From Sedimenticola_A sp040506895 (GTDB taxonomy: Bacteria > Pseudomonadota > Gammaproteobacteria > Chromatiales > Chromatiaceae): DNA of 64,000 bases. The position numbers and the translations under genes are program-made. The DNA lies in contig JBEVVY010000001.1 of NCBI GenBank assembly GCA_040506895.1, positions 3,705,116-3,769,115 of the forward strand, read 5' to 3'. The notes beneath the pieces are model-generated. The model was not told the origin of the DNA. It did not search any database and was given only the letters and a program-made list of their open reading frames with translations. Numbering within the stretch: the stretch's first letter is position 1; the number at the start of each line of letters is the position of its first letter. Shown piece after piece: positions 16,768 to 25,732 of the stretch.

Positions 16768-17538
16768 GTGAAAAAGATGATGAAACTGTTTGTTCTACCC
16801 CTGTTGCTGATCGGTGTACATGCCGGCCAGGTGTCAGTAGCCGCGCCGTCAACGGTACAGTTTTCAGCGGATACCTATCAGAAGGGACAGAACGGGCAGG
16901 AGAGCAGGGGGAAGATCTACGTCGGTGATGGCATGATGCGAACCGAGATGCAACAGAGCGGGCAGCAGGTCATCCAGATCATGGATACCAAGCGCCAGGC
17001 CGCGTGGGTGCTTTATCCTGCGCACCGCAGTTACATGGAGATGTCAGGCGGTAGCATGCCGGCAAACCAGTCAAGCGGCGCAGCTGCCAATCCCTGCCAG
17101 GGGCTGGCAGGCGCGCAGTGCAGAAAACTTGGCCAGGAGAGTGTCTCCGGTCGCGCCGCCACCAAGTGGGAAGTGAATCTCACCCAGCAGGGCAAAAGTT
17201 ACCAGAGCTACCAGTGGCTCGATAATGAGCGTGGCCTGGTCCTGCGCCAGGAGTCTTCCGGTGGTCGCAGTGAATTGAAGCTTCTGGGCATGGAGAAGCT
17301 GGAGGGAAGAACCGTCGAGAAGTGGGAGATGAACTTCAGCCAGGGCAAACAGCCTGCTCAGCGCTCCTATCGCTGGTTCGATCCCGAGTTGAACCTGGCG
17401 GTACGTGAAGAGTTCCCCGGCGGCTTCGTTCGCGAGATGAAGAACATCCGCGTGGCGCCCCAGGATCCAAGCCTATTTACCCTGCCCGCAGGTTATAAGA
17501 AGATTACACCACAGCAAGGAAGACCCGCCCGACGCTGA
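16768..17538 (+). CDS. Secreted LolA-like/DUF4412-type protein
   Basis: A 256-residue exported protein. GTG 16768 is chosen because a GGAGG site lies eight bases before it; ATG 16753 overlaps that site. A signal peptide (KLFVLPLLLIGVHAGQVSVAA) is followed by a beta-rich region: VQFSADTYQKGQNGQESRGKIYVGDGMMRTEM, then RQAAWVLYPAHRSYMEM, the style of DUF4412/LolA-like periplasmic proteins. The second half contains two similar segments (GRAATKWEVNLTQQGKSYQSYQWLD and GRTVEKWEMNFSQGKQPAQRSYRWFD), so the C-terminal half is an internal duplication. Two cysteines (~110, ~118) may form a disulphide. It could handle a lipid-like ligand; role in this cluster is inferred. Confidence 0.6.
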   Translation: MKKMMKLFVLPLLLIGVHAGQVSVAAPSTVQFSADTYQKGQNGQESRGKIYVGDGMMRTEMQQSGQQVIQIMDTKRQAAWVLYPAHRSYMEMSGGSMPANQSSGAAANPCQGLAGAQCRKLGQESVSGRAATKWEVNLTQQGKSYQSYQWLDNERGLVLRQESSGGRSELKLLGMEKLEGRTVEKWEMNFSQGKQPAQRSYRWFDPELNLAVREEFPGGFVREMKNIRVAPQDPSLFTLPAGYKKITPQQGRPARR

Positions 17539-17591
17539 TGAGGAAGGCGGGATCGCAGATGATTGAGTCTCAACAATCGGAATAGAAGTCT

Positions 17592-18599
17592 ATGAGAAAA
17601 CAAATCCATAAAGCAGTTGCGTTGTTCGCCGGTATCGGAGCCTCACTACTCGTTTCAGGACAGACACTGGCGGCACCTGCTTCTTTGGCCTACGGAAACA
17701 TGCCGGGCTATACCCCGGCTTCAATGTCGCGCGGTTATGCCACCTTCAGGCCCCGTTATACCCAGCGCTCGTACATGCCGGCTCACCAGGCCAGGCCATA
17801 CTACTATTTCCCTCAGCCTGCAGCGTTGAATTCTTTCAACCGTTTTCGTGGACAGCAGGTTGCCATGCCCGGATACCAGGGCAGGGGACAGTTCCACCCA
17901 GGCTACCGGGCGGTACACCCGGCAAGCCGGAACTATTACGCATGGGGTGGACCGAGCCGAGTCAATCCAGCGCAGTTCGCGGCGGCACCTGTGAGCCGTT
18001 ATACCGCCCCGGCCTATCGACAGGCTCCGGTGATGGGCTGGCAGCGTCCTGGCTTCCCTGTTGCACAGATGGCTCACCGCCCTCTGCCTGGCAACGCAAT
18101 GAACGCTTACCGTTTCAGGCCCTGGCACCCCGCGCGGACCGCAATGAAGCACCAGGGTGTGCAGCGTCTGCCTGCCGCCTGGGCCAATCCCGGATACCGC
18201 TTCCGTCCCCTGGGCCGGCAGATGGTACTGGCCAAGCCCGCCTACGCTCCGGGGCCTCGGCTGCACAGCTGGAATGCACGGCAGCCGGCATTCAATATGG
18301 GCCGCACCCAGTATCGCCCGGGATTCCCCGTGGCCGCTGCGAACTATCCCCGGAACAACAGCCAGTACCGGATGCAGCCAAGGTTCGCTTACGGACATCC
18401 TGGCGTCTACCGGTTCCGTCCCGATGCGAGATTCGTGAACCCTGTTCAGACCAGGGGATGGCCCGCTGCGCAGGCGTTCTCCGCGCCACAAGCCCCGGCT
18501 TACTGGCAGCAGAGGCAGCACAAGGCGTATAAATGGCGCCCGCTGGGCAACGTGGCGGAAAACGGCCTTGCCCAGGTCGAGGGTGGTAACAACTTCTGA
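17592..18599 (+). CDS. Secreted Tyr/Arg/Pro-rich protein with FRP motifs
   Basis: An unrecognised 335-residue protein. A signal peptide (cleavage around LAAPAS) precedes a highly basic, aromatic chain rich in Arg, Tyr, Pro, Ala, Gly and Gln without cysteines. The motif Y-x-F/W-R-P recurs: YATFRP (~48), YRFRPWH (~174), YRFRPLG (~198), YRFRPDA (~276) and YKWRPLG (~315). The same motif occurs in the protein encoded at 15782, so the two are related by motif rather than by overall alignment. The composition recalls structural envelope or sulfur-globule-type proteins, but this is only resemblance. It sits between the DUF4412-type gene and an orphan parA. Confidence 0.6.
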   Translation: MRKQIHKAVALFAGIGASLLVSGQTLAAPASLAYGNMPGYTPASMSRGYATFRPRYTQRSYMPAHQARPYYYFPQPAALNSFNRFRGQQVAMPGYQGRGQFHPGYRAVHPASRNYYAWGGPSRVNPAQFAAAPVSRYTAPAYRQAPVMGWQRPGFPVAQMAHRPLPGNAMNAYRFRPWHPARTAMKHQGVQRLPAAWANPGYRFRPLGRQMVLAKPAYAPGPRLHSWNARQPAFNMGRTQYRPGFPVAAANYPRNNSQYRMQPRFAYGHPGVYRFRPDARFVNPVQTRGWPAAQAFSAPQAPAYWQQRQHKAYKWRPLGNVAENGLAQVEGGNNF

Positions 18600-18660
18600 A
18601 TATGCGAGGCAGCCAGTTCAGAGGTAGGACAGATCAAAAGTAGAGATAGGCGGAAGCGTT

Positions 18661-19293
18661 ATGATAACCGTTGTCGGCAGTCTTAAAGGAGGGTCAGGTA
18701 AAAGTACGGTGACCTTCAACCTGGCCGTATGGCTCTCCATGGCAGAAGCCAATGTGAAGGTGATCGACCTCGATCCCCAGGCGACCCTCAGGGATGTGGC
18801 TGAAGTTCGTGAAGAGGAGGGCTACACGCCGCTGATCAGTGTCGATGGCAAGAAGGGACTCGATGCAGACAAAATGAAGGATGCGGATGAGGTGCTGATC
18901 GACATCGGCACCGCCGATCTCTCGATGATGAAAAAAGCCATCTCCATGGCCGAGCGGGTGCTTGTTCCCGTGCCGCCTTCACAGGCGGACATCTGGTCCA
19001 CGCAACGCTTCATACAGTTTGTCCACTCGGTAACTGAGGGCAACAGCCCGGAGATCATCGGTTTCATCAACCGGGGCGATACCCATCATGCAGTGAGAGA
19101 GACCGATGAGGCAGCGGCTGCCCTCGTGTCACTGCCAGGGATCAAGTTCATCAAGCCAAGGCTCTCCCAGCGTACGATCTTTCGTCGCTCCTTCAGCGAG
19201 GGAATGGCTGTATTCGAGCTCAGTGCCAAGGGCAAGGGATCCAAGGAGTTCAACGACCTGTGCGCGAAACTCTATCCCAACGTTCTGCGCTGA
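18661..19293 (+). CDS. Orphan ParA-family ATPase
   Basis: A 210-residue Walker-type positioning ATPase. The deviant Walker A motif KGGSGKST (residues 9-16, with signature Lys 9) and VIDLDPQATL (switch region) are intact, and the C-terminal part PRLSQRTIFRRSFSEGMAVFEL is typical of short orphan ParA/MinD relatives. There is no parB or parS-like site nearby and the gene sits inside the RND/secreted-protein cluster, so plasmid or chromosome partitioning is unlikely; positioning of an envelope complex is a better guess. It precedes the TPR gene by 25 bases. Confidence 0.85.
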   Translation: MITVVGSLKGGSGKSTVTFNLAVWLSMAEANVKVIDLDPQATLRDVAEVREEEGYTPLISVDGKKGLDADKMKDADEVLIDIGTADLSMMKKAISMAERVLVPVPPSQADIWSTQRFIQFVHSVTEGNSPEIIGFINRGDTHHAVRETDEAAAALVSLPGIKFIKPRLSQRTIFRRSFSEGMAVFELSAKGKGSKEFNDLCAKLYPNVLR

Positions 19294-19318
19294 TCCGGTG
19301 ATCGAGCGGAGATAGGGC

Positions 19319-20242
19319 GTGAAAGAAGCGTTGAGATGGTGCCTGCAGCACACGGTGATCCTGGTTGCCGCTGTGTTCATTATTGTGGGTATTGTCTATC
19401 GCCAGGCCATTTTCGGCATTGGTACCGAGGATTCGGTTGTCCAGCAGCCTGAATCCCCGCAGATCGCAGATCAACCGGTGCAGATTGCAGAACCGGTCGG
19501 GGAGATTGGTGGCCCGGAAAGTGAAGCGGTTCTGAAGGAGCAGGTGGATCCTGCCGAGGTCGCTGCCGGAACGCTGGAGCAGGATGACCCTGCAGTTGGC
19601 GCACCCGTGACGGACCAGGTTGAGAAGACTGTGGCCGGTGATGACACGGAGAGCACGGTGGCGCTGGTGGAACAGGCGACGCCTGCAGGGGTAATACAGG
19701 AAACGAAAACGCCGGATACGGCTGGCGAGCCGGTTGCGTCATCCCCGGTCGGGCCGTCCGGGCAAGCGGATGCCGGCGGGGACGATAAGCCTGTTATCGG
19801 TACCCTGCCATCGGCCATTGAGCAGGATGCGCTTGCCTTCAACTTCCGTCCTCCACAGGAACCCCGTGGGCAGCAACCGGAGGAGGACGATCCGACAACG
19901 GCGACCATAGAGCAGGCGCGACAGGCTTACTGGACAGGGAACGAAGACGCGGCCATCGATCTCTACCGGGATCTGATCAAGTCAGATTCGGAGAACCCTG
20001 ATCCCTACGGAGAGCTGGGCAATATCCTGCTCAAGCAGGGGATGAAGGATGAGGCATTCTGGGCATTCGGGCAGGCGGTAATGCTGCACAAACGCGCCGG
20101 CAGTCTGCAGACTGCAATGGAACTGCTCGGTGCCCTGGAACAGGTGGACCAGGAACGAAGCGAAAAAATAAGAACCCTGGTTCAGGAGAGTGGCAACCCG
20201 CAGGATGAACAGGTTGCGCCACAGCAAGAAAAAATAAACTGA
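19319..20242 (+). CDS. Membrane-anchored TPR protein
   Basis: A 307-residue protein starting at GTG 19319 with GGAG upstream. One N-terminal membrane helix (~11-33, HTVILVAAVFIIVGIVY) anchors it; residues ~40-190 are a low-complexity acidic linker rich in Val, Pro, Glu, Asp and Ala; the C-terminal ~100 residues contain about two to three TPR units (ARQAYWTGNEDAAIDLYRDLIKSDSENPDPYGELGNILLKQG). The arrangement suggests a periplasmic TPR domain on a flexible arm, scaffolding partners from the same cluster. It lies between orphan parA and the DUF302 gene. Confidence 0.7.
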   Translation: MKEALRWCLQHTVILVAAVFIIVGIVYRQAIFGIGTEDSVVQQPESPQIADQPVQIAEPVGEIGGPESEAVLKEQVDPAEVAAGTLEQDDPAVGAPVTDQVEKTVAGDDTESTVALVEQATPAGVIQETKTPDTAGEPVASSPVGPSGQADAGGDDKPVIGTLPSAIEQDALAFNFRPPQEPRGQQPEEDDPTTATIEQARQAYWTGNEDAAIDLYRDLIKSDSENPDPYGELGNILLKQGMKDEAFWAFGQAVMLHKRAGSLQTAMELLGALEQVDQERSEKIRTLVQESGNPQDEQVAPQQEKIN

Positions 20243-20264
20243 GTTATTCACAGGAGGGATAGTG

Positions 20265-20843
20265 ATGGGTGCTATCAGAAATATTTTTGCGTTGATTGGC
20301 CTGTTGGCCGTGATTGCGGCAGGTGTAGTCATGATGAAGTCCAAGGACATGCTATCAGGATTCGATCCTGATGCTCCGAGGGTTTACCAGGAGCTTGTCG
20401 AGAACTTGCTGGCCAGTAAAAATGCCGCTGAAGCTACCGTCTGGAAGTTTGAAGTGGCAGAGGGTCTTTCGGCCGAAGAGGTAGAAGAGACCATGAAGTT
20501 CGTCGCCAATGAACACAACATGTCCAATGTCGGTGAGCTGCCGTTGTACAAGGATGTTGAGGCGAAATCCGGCAAGCCCTACCGATTCGTAAAGATCTAC
20601 ATGTTCTGTAACTCGCTCACTGCGGCGAGAATGCTGGACTACCATGATTCCTTTTCAGCCTATCTGCCCTGCCGTATCACGTTGATCGAGGACAAACAGG
20701 GTAAGCTCTGGCTGATCGCCCTTAACATGGACCTGATGATTCATGGTGGCGAGCCGCTGCCTCCTGAGCTCAAGGAGGAGGCACTGCAGGTCAAGGAGAT
20801 GATTCTCGACATCATGAAGCGTGGTGCCGAAGGGGACTTCTAA
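20265..20843 (+). CDS. Membrane-anchored DUF302 protein
   Basis: A 192-residue protein with an N-terminal membrane helix (~5-24) and a periplasmic DUF302 domain. Hallmarks are the KIYMFCNSLTAARML segment, then LPCRITLIEDKQGKLWLIALN, which match the family pattern of an aromatic-Cys-Asn helix followed by a 'PCRI...ED..G..W' strand. The two cysteines may be paired or bind a ligand. ATG 20265 has AGGAGG seven bases upstream; the GTG three bases earlier is less likely. DUF302 proteins have no established activity. Neighbours are TPR and coiled-coil membrane proteins in the same orientation. Confidence 0.8.
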   Translation: MGAIRNIFALIGLLAVIAAGVVMMKSKDMLSGFDPDAPRVYQELVENLLASKNAAEATVWKFEVAEGLSAEEVEETMKFVANEHNMSNVGELPLYKDVEAKSGKPYRFVKIYMFCNSLTAARMLDYHDSFSAYLPCRITLIEDKQGKLWLIALNMDLMIHGGEPLPPELKEEALQVKEMILDIMKRGAEGDF

Positions 20844-20878
20844 GCCCTTTCCCCCGGGGGTTGCCCCGCCTTTTTCCA

Positions 20879-20918
20879 GGCAGCCTGCCGGTCTTCCATT
20901 GAGATCCGGTGGGCTGCC
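20879..20918 (+). terminator. Hairpin after the DUF302 gene
   Basis: GGCAGCC (20879-20885) pairs with GGCTGCC (20912-20918), with an inner CCGG/CCGG pair. It may end part of the transcript before the last gene of the cluster; no T-run follows. Confidence 0.4.
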
Positions 20919-21040
20919 AGGCCTCCCACAGATACTCGACCTCAATTACCCTACTTTCCTTGTGGATGCTGGCTTGGCACCGATTGTGGTAGGCTGTTTA
21001 GTTGAAGTCGGGTTTCCTGTAAATCGGGTGGAGGAACTGC

Positions 21041-21532
21041 ATGGCCGTAGATAACGAAACAAAGGTGATGGAGAACAGTGTCGGGCAATCTGAAATGGGT
21101 TACTCCATGGATCGCCTCTCCCTGGCGTTCGAGACCAGTGCCCGCCGCTGGGAACTGATTGTCTACCCATCGCTGTTTGCTTTCATTATTCTGGCCGCTT
21201 ACGGTTTCTACCTGGTCTACAGCCTGGCCAAGGATGTTCACTACCTGGCCCTGAGTGTCGATTCCAACATGACCGTGCTGTCCAGCAATATGCAGTCGGT
21301 TTCGGACAATATGTCCAAGTTGACCACCAACGTCCGCACCATGACCACCCACATCGAGAGCATCGACAACAAGGTGGCGACCCTGGAGCCGATGTTGACC
21401 AACATGGATTCGATGGACGAGTCGATGAGGTCGCTGACCTACTCCACGCACTACATGCGTAATGACATGGCGCACATGAACCGCAATATCTCACGGCCCA
21501 TGTCCTTCATGAATACCTTCCTGCCCTGGTAG
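21041..21532 (+). CDS. Single-helix membrane protein with coiled coil
   Basis: Unrecognised 163-residue protein. A membrane helix (~42-63, YPSLFAFIILAAYGFYLVYSL) is followed by a long helical, Met/Asn/Thr-rich stretch (~70-150) with heptad-like spacing (SNMTVLSSNMQSVSDNMSKLTTNVRTM), resembling the helical tails of MCP- or toxin-type coiled coils. GGAGG precedes the ATG. It closes the plus-strand cluster; the neighbouring TPR and DUF302 proteins are also membrane anchored, so an envelope complex is plausible. Confidence 0.6.
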   Translation: MAVDNETKVMENSVGQSEMGYSMDRLSLAFETSARRWELIVYPSLFAFIILAAYGFYLVYSLAKDVHYLALSVDSNMTVLSSNMQSVSDNMSKLTTNVRTMTTHIESIDNKVATLEPMLTNMDSMDESMRSLTYSTHYMRNDMAHMNRNISRPMSFMNTFLPW

Positions 21533-21591
21533 CTGATACCGGCCACCGGTTCCATCGTCGGAAAAGAGAATGAAGTGCTCTTCGCTGCCTG

Positions 21592-23691
21592 TCAGGGAGC
21601 GGAGAAGTCGTAGGCTATGGTTGCCGACGGTTCCTGCAGGAAGTAACCCTGGGTGTAATTGACCCCGACTGTCCAGAGGATGGCAAGGCTGTTGGCATCC
21701 TCGACACCCGTGGCAATTGTCTTGGCATCAAACGACTGGGCCACAGAGTTGAGCTGGTTGAGGTTGTCCTGTCGATCCTGCTGGGTGGAGAGTTCTTTCA
21801 TCAGCGAAGGGTCCAGCTTTACAAAATCCACCGGCAGGTGTTTCAGCAGTGTCTCACCCTTGGGATTTGAGCCGAACTGGTCAACGGCAAGGTTGCACTT
21901 GATCTTTTTCAGCCCATCGATCAGTTTTTTCGCCGACTGGGTGTGGGAGCGCAGGTCATTGTCCTTGATCTGGAAGGTGAGCCAGGCCCCCTTGGCTTTT
22001 TGCTCGCGCAGGCAGTCGCATACCCATAGCAGCAGTCCGTCATCCTCGAGTGCCGAGGTGGAGAGGCTGACGAAGAAATTGACCTTTCTCCCCCGGGACC
22101 GCTCGTAAGCCAGTTTCTCGATGGCGTTCTTGATGACCCAGCGGTCGATCTCCGCCATCTGGTTGCTCTCTTCGGCGTATTTCAGGAAGTAGTTGGGGAG
22201 AATCTCTTCGTTGTTGTTGTCGAGCATGCGCACCAGAACCGCGTAATTCTCGCGTGTGTCTCCCTGCAGGCTGACTATCGGCTGGAAGACCAGGCGGAAC
22301 TTGTCTTTCTCCAGGGCGTGACGTATGAGCTCGATCACGTTGGCTTCGTTGCTGTCGGCTTGCTCGCCGTAGCTCGGTGTCATCTCCTGTGCGTCGTAGA
22401 TGGAGAGGCGGTTGCCACCATCGTTACGCGCTGCCTCGCATGCCTGGTAGGCGTGATTCAGGAACTCCTGGCTGTTATCCATGCCCTCGGCAAGATGGGC
22501 AAGGCCTATGCTGGCCGAGACGTTGATCTCCTCGTCCTGGTGTTCGAAGCGGATCTTTTCGACCGTGCTGCGTAGCTGTTCGGCAAGTGGCTTGGCGTCT
22601 GAAGAGTCACCCTTGTCGCTCAGTATGGTGAAGGTGTGATCGCCGAAGCGGGCGATCAGTTCCCGTTCCTCGACAGAACTGGCCAGGGCCTCGGCTATTT
22701 TCATCAGCAGGCTGTCACTGGCCACTACGCCGATCCGGCTGCGCACCTGCTGGAAATTGTCGATCACGACATAGAAAAGCGAGCAGGGTTTGGCTTCATT
22801 CTGGTGCTCTTCTACATGCTGCTCCAGGCTCTGCATGAAATAGGGCCTGTTGGCCAGGCCGGTCTGGACATCCTGGCTGCTGAGCAGGTCGAGCTTCTTT
22901 TGAAGCTCCTTGCTTTGGGACTGGTCCCTGATGATGATCTGGGTGCAGGGCTCACCGTCCACCGCGGCAGGAGAGAACTCCAGCGTTGCATCGAAGGTGG
23001 AGTCGTCGCTGTTGCGACACTTGACCTCGATATCCGCAGAGCTGTTGTCGCTGTCCAGTGAACGGAGGAATTTCTTGAATCGCTTATGGTCCTCTTTCGA
23101 GACCATGTCGAGAATGGGCAGGCCTTCGATTTCACCCAGGTCCACGTAGCCGAACAGCTCCAGGTAGATGGGGTTCGCATGCACGTGCATACCGTCGTGC
23201 ACGTAGGCGATGGCATCACGGGAGTGGTCGATCAGGGTGGTGCAACGCTGCTCGGTCTCGCGCAACTGTTTGCGAACGGTATCGAGTTCTCTGCGTACCA
23301 GGAGATCGCCGAACTCCCGCTTGATGACGATCTGAAGATGATCGGGATCATCGGCGGATACCACATCCCGGGCGCCGTCTCGCATCGCTTGCAGCAGTCT
23401 GTCGGGCGCCTGCTCTTTATAGATGACAATGAACGGGGCATCCGGCAGGGCTTTGCTGCAGGTGTTCATTGCAGATTCCAGGGATATGCCGGGGTGATCC
23501 GCTGAGCAGAGCACGATATCGTGATAATGATTTTCCAGCGCATCGAGAAGCCCCTGTTCATCCGTCACGCTCGTGGGATGAACCACCAGGCTGGCATTTC
23601 TGAGGGTGCTGACTTCGGCCTCGGCAAAGTTTAGCGACTGCTCGATGATGAGCAGTTCGATTGCGTTATCTGCGTTTGGCGTAGAGTTCAT
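21592..23691 (-). CDS. FimX-like REC-PAS-GGDEF-EAL protein with degenerate sites
   Basis: A 699-residue protein with the FimX domain order: receiver-like domain (~10-130), PAS (~150-255), GGDEF (~265-435) and EAL (~450-695). All catalytic signatures are lost: the receiver phospho-site position is Ser (S63), GGDEF reads GDHTF (350-354) and EAL reads AVL (484-486). P. aeruginosa FimX is of very similar length and also degenerate, acting as a c-di-GMP receptor that steers type IV pilus assembly. The C-terminal VNYTQGYFLQEPS is the usual EAL end. A PilZ-like gene lies 76 bases upstream on the same strand. Receptor role is inferred from family. Confidence 0.82.
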   Translation of the reverse strand: MNSTPNADNAIELLIIEQSLNFAEAEVSTLRNASLVVHPTSVTDEQGLLDALENHYHDIVLCSADHPGISLESAMNTCSKALPDAPFIVIYKEQAPDRLLQAMRDGARDVVSADDPDHLQIVIKREFGDLLVRRELDTVRKQLRETEQRCTTLIDHSRDAIAYVHDGMHVHANPIYLELFGYVDLGEIEGLPILDMVSKEDHKRFKKFLRSLDSDNSSADIEVKCRNSDDSTFDATLEFSPAAVDGEPCTQIIIRDQSQSKELQKKLDLLSSQDVQTGLANRPYFMQSLEQHVEEHQNEAKPCSLFYVVIDNFQQVRSRIGVVASDSLLMKIAEALASSVEERELIARFGDHTFTILSDKGDSSDAKPLAEQLRSTVEKIRFEHQDEEINVSASIGLAHLAEGMDNSQEFLNHAYQACEAARNDGGNRLSIYDAQEMTPSYGEQADSNEANVIELIRHALEKDKFRLVFQPIVSLQGDTRENYAVLVRMLDNNNEEILPNYFLKYAEESNQMAEIDRWVIKNAIEKLAYERSRGRKVNFFVSLSTSALEDDGLLLWVCDCLREQKAKGAWLTFQIKDNDLRSHTQSAKKLIDGLKKIKCNLAVDQFGSNPKGETLLKHLPVDFVKLDPSLMKELSTQQDRQDNLNQLNSVAQSFDAKTIATGVEDANSLAILWTVGVNYTQGYFLQEPSATIAYDFSAP

Positions 23692-23767
23692 GGTTGAAGC
23701 GTCGTCAACATTAAGGCAGGCCTTGTGATGCCCGGTCGTATCATTCTCTTGGTTTTTTGTCTGTCAG

Positions 23768-25579
23768 CTAGAGCATCGACCAGATGTTGTCGAAATCGTC
23801 CTCGCCGCCCTTTTCTTCCTCTCTCATGCTCCTGCCCTGTCCCTCGAGGTAGGTGAACTGGAAGCGAGCGAAGGCGCCGGTAGATTCCAGCAGCCTGGTA
23901 AGGCGAACCTCGTTTTCGCCTCTCCCTTCATCGAGGTGCAGGGTTTGTCCCACCTTGAACGGCAGGGTGGGCAGAATGAGGCTCTCTGGTAGCTCGGAGT
24001 CTTTCAGTTCCGGCAGAAGCAGGCCGCATTGCCTGCCGTGTTCCGCATCCTTGATGCGGGCGTAGATCGGTGCGCAGCTTGGAGCCATGATGGCTACGCC
24101 GAGCTGCATGCCGTCGTTGGGCGCGTTCCTCATCCAGCGGCTGATGCCGATGGAGAACTGTCTCAGATTACTGGCCGACTGGATGCCGATCACTTCACCG
24201 ATCTTGATATTGGGCGCGTTGCTGCCGTTCCAGTTGATGCAGTAACCGCCGGCGCTCTCATTGATGGTGGTACAGCTGAAGGTGTTCTGCAGCTCGCTCG
24301 CGCCATGTGCCCACGAGGGGGTGTCGTTGAGGTGATGGGACTCCGAGACAGGCTCGGGCTCAGGTGGCGGTTCCGGCTCCGAAAGCAGCGGGGCCTGCTC
24401 GGTGCTGAGCGAGTAAGTCTCCTCGCCCAGGGTGAACATGGCATCTCTGAAACCCGGGTTGCCAATGTGCTGGGCCTGTTCCAGCCAATCGGTGGAAGGG
24501 ATCTCCTCCTCTTCCGGCGTTTCGGGTTCGGGCTCCTCCTCGATCGGGGCCGAGGTGAGTGCGTGGATCGCGTTGATGCCAACGGCGACCTTGAGCTCGA
24601 AGTTGAGCCGGGTGCGCACGAATTCCCGCTGGGGCGCCTCGGTGAAGGACTGCAGCAGATGGCGGGCGAGGCCCTGTGAGATCTCGGTGCTGAAGCCGTT
24701 ATCGGCGGCCTGATCGGCAAAGCGCTCGTTCAGCAGCTTGATCAGGTCGGTTGTGTCGAACTGTCTGCAGCGCGTGCTGGGCTCGGTCTCCAGCAGGGCG
24801 ATATGTGAGGGGGGGTGATCGGATCCCAGGTCGGCGATGAACAGGTTCTTGTTCCCGGTCAGCCCCTCGGCCTTATCCACCGAGATTTGCTCGCTCCACT
24901 CCGGCAGGTTCTTGTAGACCTGCTCGATCTCCCTCTGGCGCACCCGGTAGGGCGAACTGATGGCGAACAGCAGGGCCTGCCTGTAGAGCAGGCTGATGGT
25001 GCTGGAGGTGCCAGCCTCGTCGTTGTCCCTGACGGTCAGGTCCTGGTAATTGTGCTGTTCGGCTATGGCGTAGAGGCGGTGGATCTCATGCCAGGTCCCC
25101 TCGGGGTAGGGGTCGTAGATGAGCGTCGACTGGTAAACCACCTGGCAGAGGTTGCGCATTGCCCGGTGCAGTGCGATGACCGTCATTTTCTGGTCACGGC
25201 TGTCGGCGGTGGCGCTCTCCAGGTAGATCTTGTAGGCGATAGCAAGTTCAGCGTAGAGCTCCCGGTTGAGGACCGCGATCTTTCTGTTCTTGGCCGTCAG
25301 CGGGAAGGAGGCGTCGAAATAGTATTTGCGCAGATTGCTGGTCAGGTAGTCGACCGGCTTGCGGAACATTTCAGCCGACTTGATGCGCGAGGCTGCGGGC
25401 ATCTCGGTGCGGTTGAATTTCACGATGGTGGTGAATACCTGGCGCGAGGTCTCGCCGATATTTGCGATAGGCAGATTCGATATCCAGGATTCAACCGCTG
25501 CTGGTTTCAGGAGAAACGAATCGCCCCTGGGGGTGCTTCTCTCAGGTGTACTGAAGCCGATGTGTTCCCGCGTGTCCAT
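23768..25579 (-). CDS. Conserved protein with C-terminal PilZ-like domain
   Basis: A 603-residue cytosolic protein, from ATG 25579 (a GTG at 25684 would add 35 unconserved-looking residues). The N-terminal ~340 residues are helical (GFSTPERS..., IANIGETSRQVFTTIVKFNRTEM, KPVDYLTSNLRKYYF), like a family often found beside c-di-GMP proteins in pseudomonads. Residues ~340-430 are an acidic Pro/Glu-rich linker. The C-terminal ~160 residues look like PilZ (TINESAGGYCINW fits the NxSxxG half-motif), but I see no clear RxxxR before it, so nucleotide binding is uncertain. It precedes the FimX-like gene and is probably its functional partner. Confidence 0.6.
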   Translation of the reverse strand: MDTREHIGFSTPERSTPRGDSFLLKPAAVESWISNLPIANIGETSRQVFTTIVKFNRTEMPAASRIKSAEMFRKPVDYLTSNLRKYYFDASFPLTAKNRKIAVLNRELYAELAIAYKIYLESATADSRDQKMTVIALHRAMRNLCQVVYQSTLIYDPYPEGTWHEIHRLYAIAEQHNYQDLTVRDNDEAGTSSTISLLYRQALLFAISSPYRVRQREIEQVYKNLPEWSEQISVDKAEGLTGNKNLFIADLGSDHPPSHIALLETEPSTRCRQFDTTDLIKLLNERFADQAADNGFSTEISQGLARHLLQSFTEAPQREFVRTRLNFELKVAVGINAIHALTSAPIEEEPEPETPEEEEIPSTDWLEQAQHIGNPGFRDAMFTLGEETYSLSTEQAPLLSEPEPPPEPEPVSESHHLNDTPSWAHGASELQNTFSCTTINESAGGYCINWNGSNAPNIKIGEVIGIQSASNLRQFSIGISRWMRNAPNDGMQLGVAIMAPSCAPIYARIKDAEHGRQCGLLLPELKDSELPESLILPTLPFKVGQTLHLDEGRGENEVRLTRLLESTGAFARFQFTYLEGQGRSMREEEKGGEDDFDNIWSML

Positions 25580-25732
25580 AAAGTGCCGTTTCTTGCTCCT
25601 TGTGCCACCAGGAGAGCAACCTGATGGCGTGTTGAAAACTACAGAGGCGGAGGCCTCCTGGCCCCTGATGCCGCACACCCACAACTATATCTACTAGGTG
25701 GGTAATTGTATACCAGATGAGGAGGAAATCCC

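Noticed and set aside
18661..19293. Plasmid partition locus
   Set aside because: A lone ParA without parB, parS-like repeats or replication genes, inside an envelope cluster on a chromosomal-looking segment.
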